Source: Treponema sp.
GTDB taxonomy: Bacteria > Spirochaetota > Spirochaetia > Treponematales > Breznakiellaceae
Length of the DNA stretch: 12,841 nucleotides
Assembly: GCA_031272575.1 (NCBI GenBank)
Contig: JAISTO010000187.1
Location: forward strand, 1 to 12,841
Direction of reading: 5' to 3'
Of the stretch, positions 1-5,776 are shown one piece after another. The stretch's first letter is position 1; the number at the start of each line of letters is the position of its first letter. Below the pieces are notes generated by a model that was not told where the DNA came from, did no database searches, and saw nothing but the letters and a program-made list of their open reading frames with translations. A program made the position numbers and the translations under genes.

Positions 1-820
1 AGAGGCTTACTCGGAAGGTTCCCCACTCCCCATTCCCCCCCTTTCTTATTCGCGCGATGAACATAGGGCCCCGGCCGTCCGCGGCGTCCGGCAGGATGAG
101 GCTGCCCCACTCGCTCCGCTCTGCCCCTTCGACGGCGAGGGGGTCGGGAGCGAAGGCGCCGCGGTACTTTTTTGCGAGGCGGGAGACCACGTCGTCGTTT
201 TCGGCGGGGTTGAGCGCGCAGGTGGCGTAGACGAGGGAGCCGCCCGCCTTCAGCAGGAGGAAGGCCGAGGACAGGAGGGCCCACTGCCGCGCCGCCAGGG
301 CCCGGGGGCGGGCGGGCGTCCAGCGGGACAGGGCCGCGGGGCTTTGCAGCACATGCCGTTCGCTCGAGCAGGGGGCGTCGAGGAGGATCGCGTCGAAGCG
401 GCCCCGCTCGCTCAAGAGGCCCCCGGCCGCGGCCGCGTCGAAGCCCGCGACCCGCACACGCTCTCGGAGCGCGGGGGCGAGATGCCCGTCCAGTACCGCG
501 CCGAGCCTGCGCCGCCTTTCGCGGGAAAGTTCGTTGGCCACCAGGGTGACGCCCTCTGCCATGCGGGACGCGAGGATGAGGGTTTTACCCCCGGGCGCGG
601 CGCAGGCGTCGAGCACGAGGCCCCCCGCGCCTTCGGGGAGCGGCAGCGCGAGGGCCGCGCGGACCGAGGCCTCGTCCAGAAAGTAGGGCTTGGTAAGGCC
701 CTCGCTCCAGGGGACAGCGCGCGGGGGGGAGCGCAGCGCCGCTTTGAGCGCGTCCCAGCGGGCGCCGTAGAGGCCGCGGTAAAAGGCGTCGAACGCTTCG
801 GGGCCGTGCGGACCCTTCAT
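1..820 (-). CDS. NOL1/NOP2/Sun-family RNA cytosine-5 methyltransferase (C-terminus runs off window)
   Basis: S-adenosylmethionine-dependent enzyme that methylates C5 of cytosine in rRNA or tRNA (RsmB/RsmF/NSUN superfamily), expected in the cytosol. Reading from the ATG at 820 I translate 273 codons with no stop before base 1. Motif I is DACAAPGGKT at residues 71-80 (SAM binding), motif IV is DAPCSS at 147-152 with catalytic Cys150, and motif VI is YATC at 197-200 with Cys200; the two cysteines are the hallmark of the family. No N-terminal NusB-like RNA-binding domain is present, so this is not a full-length RsmB; it is nearer a compact RsmF-type enzyme. The start lies 15 bases after the stop of the coiled-coil gene, so it is co-transcribed. 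The family-like C-terminus ends near the MFIARIRK motif at about residue 252; beyond it the frame is read through GGGGA(A/G)T-type repeats. Which RNA and base it modifies cannot be read from sequence. Confidence 0.9.
   Translation of the reverse strand, partial: MKGPHGPEAFDAFYRGLYGARWDALKAALRSPPRAVPWSEGLTKPYFLDEASVRAALALPLPEGAGGLVLDACAAPGGKTLILASRMAEGVTLVANELSRERRRRLGAVLDGHLAPALRERVRVAGFDAAAAGGLLSERGRFDAILLDAPCSSERHVLQSPAALSRWTPARPRALAARQWALLSSAFLLLKAGGSLVYATCALNPAENDDVVSRLAKKYRGAFAPDPLAVEGAERSEWGSLILPDAADGRGPMFIARIRKGGNGEWGTFRVSL
21..40. repeat. Heptanucleotide repeat within the methyltransferase C-terminus
   Basis: CCCCACT and CCCCATT units, then a C run, are the reverse complement of the GGGGA(A/G)T units of 11490-11523. 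They are read in frame as a Gly/Asn/Glu/Trp-containing tail of the RNA methyltransferase. Confidence 0.65.
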
Positions 821-835
821 TCGCCTTGCCCGCGC

Positions 836-1930
836 CTAAAGGCGCTCCGCCAGTTCCGCGATGCGGGCGTTCCGCTTCGCCGCCTCCGCCTCCATTGCGG
901 CGATATCCTCTTCGTGAGCGCCGATCTCGCTCTTCGCCCTGGCGATGTTTTTGCGGAGGCGCTCGAGCGCGGCCCGCTCCGTGTCGATGCCGATCGAGGC
1001 CCTCAGTTTGTCAATTTTTGCCTCATCCGCGTTGATTTTCTCGTGCGCGGCCTCGATGCCGGCGAGCGCGGCCTTGTCACCTTTTTTGACAAGCGCATGC
1101 TCTTTCGACTCCGGATCCGCCGCGCGCGCGCCGAAGCACTGGTACAGGCTGACCAGTTCCTTTTCGCGGGCGTCGATAGCCTTCTTCGCCTCTTTAATGC
1201 GCGAACCGGGCCCCAGGCCCTTGCCGATGTCATCCTCGATCGCCTTTTTGTCCCCGCTCGCCTTGAGAATCTGCTCGCCCGCCGCCGAAACGCGGGCGCG
1301 CAGACCCCCGCTCGAGGACGCGGCGGCCGACGCCTCGGCGCCGGCGAGGGGCACGGTTTCCGGCGCGGCAAAGTACGCCTCGCCAGCCGCGCGGTAGACC
1401 TTCTCGAGCGCGTTTTGACTGCGCCCCAGCGCCCCCTGCGCCGCAAGCCGCTGCGCCCCCTTGCCAATCTTGACGAAAAAGTTCGCGTCCCTCGCGGACT
1501 CGGCAATGTCGTCAATTTTATCCTTCTGGCCGCGTATTTTCGGCAGAAGGCTGTCCAACTGGGCTTTGAAGGGCCTGAGTACCGCGTCGAGTTCGCCCCC
1601 CGCGCCGCCGCTTTCGGCAAAGAGCGCCCTGCCGAGCACGGCGTAACTTTCGTCCAGGTCCCGCAGCAGCGCGGCCTTGTCCTTTTCTTTTAAGGTGATG
1701 GCCTCGCTGAGCTCCCTGGCGCGCGCCTGCTTTTCTTCGATTTCGGCAATGCGCGCGTTCAAGTCGTCAATCGCTTTTAAGAGCCGCGCGCGCTCCCCTC
1801 CCGCGTCCCCGGTGTTGGTTTCGCGCTCCAGCAGCGTCTCCCCCAGCCCGGCCAGCAGCGCAAGCAGCGCCGCCTCGTCTTCCTTTCGCTCTTTTTCAAA
1901 GTCCCGAAGGATTTTCTGTTTCTCGTCCAT
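836..1930 (-). CDS. Soluble coiled-coil protein of unknown function
   Basis: I do not recognise a named family. The product is 364 residues, very rich in Ala, Glu, Lys, Asp and Arg, with no signal peptide and no membrane segment. Heptad-like charged helices cover roughly residues 1-80 and 290-364, joined by a middle part (about 100-230) that includes an Ala/Ser-rich, helix-breaking stretch near 190-215. This suggests an elongated, probably oligomeric, cytosolic coiled-coil protein. The start at 1930 is preferred over an in-frame ATG at 1978 because GAGGGAG lies a few bases upstream, and translation from there opens with a typical coiled-coil sequence (MDEKQKILRD). It lies between the TPR lipoprotein (stop at 1986, gap of 55 bases) and the RNA methyltransferase (15 bases on), so it belongs to one minus-strand operon. 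A role in envelope or cell organisation alongside the lipoprotein is only a guess. Confidence 0.75.
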   Translation of the reverse strand: MDEKQKILRDFEKERKEDEAALLALLAGLGETLLERETNTGDAGGERARLLKAIDDLNARIAEIEEKQARARELSEAITLKEKDKAALLRDLDESYAVLGRALFAESGGAGGELDAVLRPFKAQLDSLLPKIRGQKDKIDDIAESARDANFFVKIGKGAQRLAAQGALGRSQNALEKVYRAAGEAYFAAPETVPLAGAEASAAASSSGGLRARVSAAGEQILKASGDKKAIEDDIGKGLGPGSRIKEAKKAIDAREKELVSLYQCFGARAADPESKEHALVKKGDKAALAGIEAAHEKINADEAKIDKLRASIGIDTERAALERLRKNIARAKSEIGAHEEDIAAMEAEAAKRNARIAELAERL

Positions 1931-1985
1931 GATTGCTCCCTCATGAGGAGTGTAGCGCAAAGCCGCGGGGAAAGACAAGGGGCCG

Positions 1986-2651
1986 CTAATACATACGCTC
2001 CCTGATCGTCTGTTCCAGCCGCTCTATGCTTGCGATGATGCCCGGGGTGCCGTGCCCGTCGCTGCCGGAATCGCTTCCGCGTAAAATTGCCTTCGCTTTG
2101 CGGAGGTCCTCCAGCGCCTCGAGCCCGCGCCCGCCGGTCCAGCGGAGTTTCGCGCGGTCGAGAAACACGAGCGCCGCCTCTCCGGCAGCCCCTGCCGCCC
2201 GGTCAAGCAGCGCGGCCTTCGCGGCCTCCCCGGCGGGGCCCCGTTCCCCGGCAAGCAGCGCGGAAAACCGCAGAGCCCGCATATCGTTGGGATCATCCCG
2301 CAGCACCTCATCCACGATCGCCTGCGCCTCAGTCCCCTTGCCCTGATCCCGCAGCGTCCTGGCCAGAAACAGCGCGGCCTCCGTCCCCCCGGGCGACAAG
2401 CGCCGCGCCCGCGTCAGAGTCTTTACCGCGGCCTCAAGTTTCCCCTCAAAGTACTCTGCCTTCCCCTTGAGCACCAGCGCGGGCACAAAGTCCCCCTTTC
2501 CATCCAGCGTATCAATCACATCGACATACCGATGCTCCCCATACGCCTTCGATGCCTCCGCATACAAGCGCAGGGTCTCCTCATCCACCGGCCTCGGGGA
2601 ACACGCCGCCAGCAGAAACCACAGCAGAAACACCTCTCCAATCGGTTTCAT
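1986..2651 (-). CDS. TPR-repeat lipoprotein
   Basis: A 221-residue protein with a type II signal sequence. Lys2 and a short hydrophobic core lead to a lipobox LAAC with the lipidated Cys at residue 17, so it should be anchored to a membrane by its N-terminus. The mature part is helical with tetratricopeptide-like repeats from about residue 25 to 135 (pattern A-x3-Y and the segment ALVLKGKAEYFEGKLEAAVK, then ALFLARTLRDQGKGTEA), a fold used for protein-protein interaction. The ATG at 2651 is preceded at about 5 bases by AGGAG, which supports the start. It is the first gene of a minus-strand operon continuing into the coiled-coil protein and the RNA methyltransferase. It may scaffold an envelope complex, but no partner is evident. 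The signal-peptide n-region is weakly charged, so lipidation is likely rather than certain. Confidence 0.85.
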   Translation of the reverse strand: MKPIGEVFLLWFLLAACSPRPVDEETLRLYAEASKAYGEHRYVDVIDTLDGKGDFVPALVLKGKAEYFEGKLEAAVKTLTRARRLSPGGTEAALFLARTLRDQGKGTEAQAIVDEVLRDDPNDMRALRFSALLAGERGPAGEAAKAALLDRAAGAAGEAALVFLDRAKLRWTGGRGLEALEDLRKAKAILRGSDSGSDGHGTPGIIASIERLEQTIRERMY

Positions 2652-2669
2652 TTTTCTCCTTTCCCTCCC

Positions 2670-2690
2670 AAGTGCTTTTGATGCGCACTT
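2670..2690. repeat. Inverted repeat in the leader of the TPR lipoprotein operon
   Basis: AAGTGC (2670-2675) and GCACTT (2685-2690) are perfect complements around a 9-base loop. The repeat begins at the predicted transcript start, so it could form a 5'-end hairpin that stabilises the mRNA, or it could be an operator half-site pair. There is no T-run after it, so it is not an intrinsic terminator. Confidence 0.4.
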
Positions 2691-2696
2691 TTACCC

Positions 2697-2702
2697 AATA
2701 TA
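2697..2702 (-). promoter_or_regulatory. Possible -10 box for the TPR lipoprotein operon
   Basis: On the minus strand TATATT (2702 to 2697) fits a -10 hexamer. It predicts a start near 2690 and a leader of about 39 bases carrying the AGGAG site. The -35 region is only an A-rich tract with no TTGACA-like hexamer, so this is a weak call. Confidence 0.3.
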
Positions 2703-2718
2703 TGGCTTCCCCGTACAC

Positions 2719-2763
2719 TTTTTTTGCACTTTCTCAGAAAAAAGTGAAAAAAATGCATTTTTT
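2719..2763. repeat. AT-rich inverted repeats upstream of the TPR lipoprotein gene
   Basis: A T-rich arm containing CACTTT (2727-2732) pairs with AAAGTG (2741-2746) around an 8-base loop. The pairing extends by several T/A pairs with one bulge. It abuts a perfect 16-bp palindrome AAAAAATGCATTTTTT at 2748-2763. It could be a weak bidirectional terminator-like fold or a binding site for a DNA-bending protein. Confidence 0.4.
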
Positions 2764-2843
2764 GGCAGCCCGCAGCACTTTGAACAATTCGATGAAAATT
2801 TCGCGTAAACCTGTCGAGTTGGTTACAAAGTAGGTAACCGAAC

Positions 2844-2878
2844 CAGCAATTCTCAGTGCCTTTGTGAGAGGTAAGATG
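2844..2878. repeat. Fragment related to the 8142-8391 inverted-repeat element
   Basis: CAGCAATT at 2844-2851 equals the outer 8 bases of the terminal repeat of the element at 8142-8391. It is followed at once by CTCAGTGCCTTTGTGAGAGG (2852-2871), which matches 18 of 20 bases of 8354-8373 near the other end of that element. TAAGATG then parallels TAAATG. It looks like a decayed or internally deleted relative, but no matching second terminal repeat is seen nearby. Confidence 0.5.
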
Positions 2879-2890
2879 GAGTCTACTCTG

Positions 2891-3027
2891 AAAAGTAAAC
2901 GATTCAAGAATTTAACCGCGAATTAGTAGCAACTTCGTTGCTAACGAATGAACGCGAATTTTTAAGAATTATTCGCGATAATTCGGGCGATATATCGCCA
3001 CATTAGCGTTCATTCGCGTTTACTTTT
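2891..3027. repeat. Nested inverted-repeat block
   Basis: Outer arms AAAAGTAAACG (2891-2901) and CGTTTACTTTT (3017-3027) are perfect complements. Inside them CGAATGAACGC (2945-2955) pairs with GCGTTCATTCG (3006-3016), and CGCGAAT (2953-2959) with ATTCGCG (2971-2977). TAGCAAC/GTTGCTA (2927-2943) forms a 7-bp hairpin with a 3-base loop, and GGCGATATATCGCC (2986-2999) is a perfect palindrome. The arrangement suggests a folded RNA or a dispersed palindromic repeat rather than a single operator. No clear flanking target duplication is visible. Confidence 0.6.
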
Positions 3028-3057
3028 TTTATGTTAACTTTTTCGGAGGAGACTCAA

Positions 3058-3126
3058 ATGAGAATTGCCGCAAGCGAAATCGAGGCCTTGCATAGCGCCG
3101 GCATATACGCTATACTATCCCCATGA
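3058..3126 (+). CDS. Possible 22-codon leader peptide translationally coupled to galE
   Basis: An ATG at 3058 sits 6 bases after GGAGGAG (3045-3051), the best ribosome binding site in this part of the window. The frame runs 22 codons, begins MRIAASEIEALH, and stops at TGA 3124-3126, so it overlaps the galE ATG (3123) as ATGA. That is the geometry of translational coupling, and galE has no Shine-Dalgarno sequence of its own. Against it, a good promoter (TTGCAT, 17 bases, TATACT) lies inside this frame, so a transcript from there would lack it. The peptide has no recognisable domain and no run of a single amino acid that would suggest classical attenuation. It could be a regulatory leader, a chance frame, or the remnant of an older gene start. 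Confidence 0.4.
   Translation: MRIAASEIEALHSAGIYAILSP
3088..3116 (+). promoter_or_regulatory. Sigma-70-type promoter of galE, predicted leaderless
   Basis: TTGCAT (3088-3093) and TATACT (3111-3116) are separated by exactly 17 bases. The galE ATG begins 7 bases after the last base of TATACT, exactly where a start site would fall, so an mRNA made here would begin at or next to the start codon. TATACT is also the -10 sequence at metF and at the ABC transporter operon. Confidence 0.6.
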
Positions 3127-4100
3127 AAATATTGATTATTGGCGGTGCGGGCTACATTGGGAGCCACACCGCGCGGGAATTCCTGGATAGAGGGCACGAA
3201 GTTACCGTCTTCGACAACCTCTCGAGCGGGCTGCGGCAAAACCTCTTTGCGGAAGAGGCCTTTGTCTACGGCGACATTATGGACTACCCCGCGCTCCTGC
3301 GGGCCGCAAAGGGCGCCGACTGCTTTGTCCACCTTGCCGCGTTCAAGGCGGTCGGCGAATCGATGGTCGCGCCGGAAAAGTATTCGCGCAACAACATCTC
3401 CGGCTCCGTCAACATTCTGAACGCGGCCGCGGAGGCGGGCGTCAGGTACCTCATCTTTTCGTCGAGCGCGGCGGTGTTCGGGCAGCCGGAGTATCTTCCC
3501 ATAGACGAACAGCACCCGGTGCACCCGGAAAGTTACTACGGCTTCACGAAAGCCGAAATCGAGCGGTTCCTCGCGTGGTACGACAAACTGAAGGGCATCC
3601 GCTACGGGAGCCTCCGCTACTTCAACGCGGCGGGCTACGACGTGCGGGGCCGCGTCACCGGCCTCGAACAGAACCCCGCCAACCTCATCCCCGTGATCAT
3701 GGAGACGGCCTGCCGCATACGCCCGGAACTGCAGGTGTTCGGGGATGACTACGACACCCCCGACGGCACGGGCCTGCGCGACTATGTGCACGTCAACGAC
3801 CTTGCGGCGGCGCACGTTCTCGCGCTCGACTACATCAGCAAGCACGACAAAAGCGTCACCGTCAACCTGGGGAGCGAGGCGGGCTTTTCGGTGCTGGAGG
3901 TGCTCGACGCGGCGCGCCGGGTCACCGGCAGGGAAATCCCCGCGAAGGTCGTGGGGCGCAGGCCGGGCGATCCGGCAAAGTTGACTGCCTCCGCGAAACT
4001 CGCCCGTGAACTGCTCGGCTGGCAGCCCCATCACTCTGATCTCGAAACCCTTATTTCCACCAGTTGGAATGTGTACAAGGGCTTCGCGCGAGGCGCATAA
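3123..4100 (+). CDS. galE: UDP-glucose 4-epimerase
   Basis: Interconverts UDP-glucose and UDP-galactose using tightly bound NAD+; it supplies galactose for glycans or links galactose to glycolysis in the cytosol. The 325-residue protein is an extended short-chain dehydrogenase. It has the Rossmann motif GGAGYIGSH at residues 7-15, a Ser-rich catalytic strand FSSSAAVFG at 112-120, the catalytic pair Tyr139 and Lys143 in YGFTK, RYFNAAG at 165-171, and the GalE-typical DGTGLRDYVHVNDLA segment at 214-228. A late GRRPGDPA motif binds the nucleotide sugar. Length is normal for bacterial GalE (about 320-340). There is no Shine-Dalgarno before the ATG: translation must come from a leaderless transcript or by coupling to the small ORF ending here. 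The next gene overlaps its stop by one base (TAATG). Epimerase versus a related 4-epimerase specificity is not proven, but the motifs fit GalE best. Confidence 0.93.
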   Translation: MKILIIGGAGYIGSHTAREFLDRGHEVTVFDNLSSGLRQNLFAEEAFVYGDIMDYPALLRAAKGADCFVHLAAFKAVGESMVAPEKYSRNNISGSVNILNAAAEAGVRYLIFSSSAAVFGQPEYLPIDEQHPVHPESYYGFTKAEIERFLAWYDKLKGIRYGSLRYFNAAGYDVRGRVTGLEQNPANLIPVIMETACRIRPELQVFGDDYDTPDGTGLRDYVHVNDLAAAHVLALDYISKHDKSVTVNLGSEAGFSVLEVLDAARRVTGREIPAKVVGRRPGDPAKLTASAKLARELLGWQPHHSDLETLISTSWNVYKGFARGA

Positions 4101-4498
4101 TGAAAATCGAAATGTTCACCTTCTGCGATTTTGCGCAGGAGAACGGCGGCAAACTCACGATAGTGGGTACCTACGATTCGGTTATGGCGAAAAAATTTCC
4201 CTGCTTTCACCAGAGCCTCACGGTGGTGATACGGGTGCGCTTCGACCTCTGGGAATTCGGGCAGCATACTTTTATCATCGAGACGAAAGACATGGACGGC
4301 AACCCCTGCTTTGAGCCGCTCAGCGGGACCCTCAACGTCGAAAGTATGGGGAACGACACGGCGGTAACCCACCTCGTTTTTTCACTGTACAACCTCCGCT
4401 TCAAGAGCGAGGGCGCTATCAACTTTGGTCTTTATATTGATGAAAAAGAGGTGGGCTCGATTCCGCTGTATGTCCGGCATATCCAGCAGCCGCATTAG
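4100..4498 (+). CDS. Small DUF6941-like protein, function unknown
   Basis: A 132-residue protein with no signal peptide and no membrane segment. The N-terminal pattern (MKIEMFTFCDFA, then GGKLTIVGTYDSV, then a Pro preceding an alternating hydrophobic strand VVIRVRFDLWEFG) and the overall alternation of beta strands resemble the DUF6941 family, small cytosolic beta-sandwich proteins with no known role; I make this match from memory and rate it moderate. The ATG at 4100 shares its A with the galE stop (TAATG), with a modest GAGG about 7 bases upstream, so translation is coupled to galE. A longer frame from 4064 would overlap galE by 37 bases and is not favoured. The stop (TAG 4496-4498) overlaps the stop of the convergent membrane protein gene. 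Pairing with galE does not by itself show a role in sugar metabolism. Confidence 0.8.
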   Translation: MKIEMFTFCDFAQENGGKLTIVGTYDSVMAKKFPCFHQSLTVVIRVRFDLWEFGQHTFIIETKDMDGNPCFEPLSGTLNVESMGNDTAVTHLVFSLYNLRFKSEGAINFGLYIDEKEVGSIPLYVRHIQQPH

Positions 4499-4884
4499 GA
4501 GTTTTTGGTCAACGCAAGGATGAACGCCGCGGCATATCCGAGCGAGAATCCCAAGACGCCCTCGATGCCGATACTGACAACGAGGATGGGACTGAAGACG
4601 AGTGCTTTTGCTTCGCGAAAAGGCTCCGGCAGGCGGGAGACGCTTGTTTTGTGCAGCAGGAAAATCAATATGCACAGAAACAATGCGGCAAGAGACCAGA
4701 GCATCGCCGCAAAGCCCGATGCGGACATAAAGTAAAGCAGAAAAAGCAGGGTGCGGTTCGTGAACTCGTGAAAAGTTCCCGCGCCGTAGAGTACCAGCGA
4801 GACGGCACTCACGAAGCAAAAGAAAGCCGGCGGTATTCCCGCCATAATTGAAAAAAACCGCTTCCGCCTTTCGGGTTTTTTCAT
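4495..4884 (-). CDS. Small multi-pass membrane protein, function unknown
   Basis: A 129-residue hydrophobic protein with a strongly basic N-terminus (KKPERRKR), which suggests that end is cytosolic. Hydrophobic segments lie at about 13-35, 45-77 (long enough for one long or two short spans) and 93-125. The middle loop contains a charged SRLPEPFREAKAL segment. I do not recognise a family. The ATG at 4884 follows GGAGG by a short spacer of about 3 bases. The gene lies 21 bases after the SPFH protein gene and is the last member of the NlpC-guaA-SPFH operon, so it may act with the SPFH protein in the membrane, as small membrane partners often do. Its stop codon TAA (4497 to 4495) overlaps the TAG of the convergent gene. 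Confidence 0.75.
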   Translation of the reverse strand: MKKPERRKRFFSIMAGIPPAFFCFVSAVSLVLYGAGTFHEFTNRTLLFLLYFMSASGFAAMLWSLAALFLCILIFLLHKTSVSRLPEPFREAKALVFSPILVVSIGIEGVLGFSLGYAAAFILALTKNS

Positions 4885-4905
4885 GCGCCTCCGTTTACGC
4901 GGCTG

Positions 4906-5757
4906 TTACCGCATCTGGCCGGAGGGAAAGGGAGAGATGCCTTTTTCGATACCGAGGTACTGAATAAGATCAGGATACTTCGAAATGAGTTCACCGTACT
5001 CCGTTAGTTCCGCCATGCGAAGACGGGACCGCAGTCTGCTCTCTGCCTCGCGATCCGACGTGTTCGCAAGGGAGCGCCGCTGGCGTTCGAGGTAGTCTGT
5101 GTAGATCTGCTTAACCTGCGCGTAAAGGGCAAAGTCGGGAAAGGTGACCGATCGTAAGGCGCAGGAAAAATGCTCGATGCCGGGAAAGGCGCCGGACACA
5201 TCCGCCGTAATTGACGACAGGTCGCCCTCTTCGAGAAGCGCCCGCATCTTTGCATCGTCCGAGCCGTACGCTTTTACCCGCTGGAAAATGAACGCTTCGA
5301 TGTCGTCCGCGAGTTTTTTTGTCCACGTGTCGAGACCTTCCTGATCGGAAAAAATGCCCTCTGCCGCGAGTTGCGGTATGCGGTCAATTTTAAGTGAAAA
5401 AGAAAAACTGCCCTGTACGCGCCACGCAAAGGTTTCGTTTATGCCCGCGATAACCGCATACGTTTTGCCGGAGGGAAGCGCCCCCTCGGTTGTGAAAGGG
5501 CGCGTGAGCCGGGTGGGTTTGTACACTTCGATGCGTACGTTCGTGGGGATAATTTTGAACCAGAGCCAGCGGAAGTCGCCTTCCCGCACGGGCCGCGAAT
5601 CGACGCCGAAAGTTTTCGAGCGTATGACGCCGACGCTGCCAGGCGGAACCGTGAGTTGTGCCCAGCCTGCAAAAAAAAGCCCTCCCGCAAGGAGTATCAG
5701 GATGATCAGCACTCCCGCGAATTTTTTATTTTTTTTCATTTTCTTTGAGTGTAGCAT
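4906..5757 (-). CDS. SPFH/band-7 (prohibitin-like) membrane protein
   Basis: A 283-residue protein with one N-terminal membrane anchor (about residues 13-34, after a Lys-rich tail) followed by an SPFH-like domain. The opening LTVPPGSVGVIRSKTFG resembles the first strands of the band-7 fold. The middle has alternating strands and a helix. The C-terminal part (about 215-270) is a charged helix with RQRRSLANTSDREAESRLRSRLRMAE, the coiled-coil expected to drive ring assembly. Such proteins form membrane-bound oligomeric cages that organise proteases and lipids. The ATG at 5757 is chosen because AAGGAG lies 8 bases upstream; an internal ATG at 5739 has no good site. It starts 19 bases after the guaA stop and is followed by the small membrane protein. 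It lacks an adjacent NfeD-type protease, so its partner is unknown; a distant SPFH-like family is possible. Confidence 0.75.
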   Translation of the reverse strand: MLHSKKMKKNKKFAGVLIILILLAGGLFFAGWAQLTVPPGSVGVIRSKTFGVDSRPVREGDFRWLWFKIIPTNVRIEVYKPTRLTRPFTTEGALPSGKTYAVIAGINETFAWRVQGSFSFSLKIDRIPQLAAEGIFSDQEGLDTWTKKLADDIEAFIFQRVKAYGSDDAKMRALLEEGDLSSITADVSGAFPGIEHFSCALRSVTFPDFALYAQVKQIYTDYLERQRRSLANTSDREAESRLRSRLRMAELTEYGELISKYPDLIQYLGIEKGISPFPSGQMR

Positions 5758-5776
5758 ACCGGTCGCTCCTTGTCAA

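Larger units (their letters stand above)
2652..3057. other. AT-rich intergenic region with many inverted repeats
   Basis: I see no convincing gene in this stretch, which is visibly poorer in GC than the genes on either side. It separates the minus-strand TPR operon from plus-strand galE and must hold both promoters. It contains the palindromes near 2670-2763, a hairpin GGTTAC/GTAACC at 2821-2839, a fragment resembling the mobile element of 8142-8391 (2844-2878), and a nested inverted-repeat block at 2891-3027. Confidence 0.6.

Noticed and set aside
344..1693. Long plus-strand open frame (449 codons) across the methyltransferase and coiled-coil genes
   Set aside because: It is antisense to two well-supported minus-strand genes; its Arg/Gly/Ala-rich product has no recognisable domain, as expected from GC-rich antisense frames.
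2552..2833. Plus-strand small frames running from inside the TPR gene into the AT-rich spacer
   Set aside because: They begin antisense to the lipoprotein gene, lack a ribosome site, and end in repeat-rich DNA with no recognisable protein features.
2891..3027. CRISPR-like repeat cluster
   Set aside because: The repeats are inverted, of unequal length and unevenly spaced; there are no constant direct repeats with unique spacers and no cas genes.
3054..4034. Minus-strand open frame of 326 codons opposite galE
   Set aside because: galE has its complete motif set; the antisense frame has no domain.
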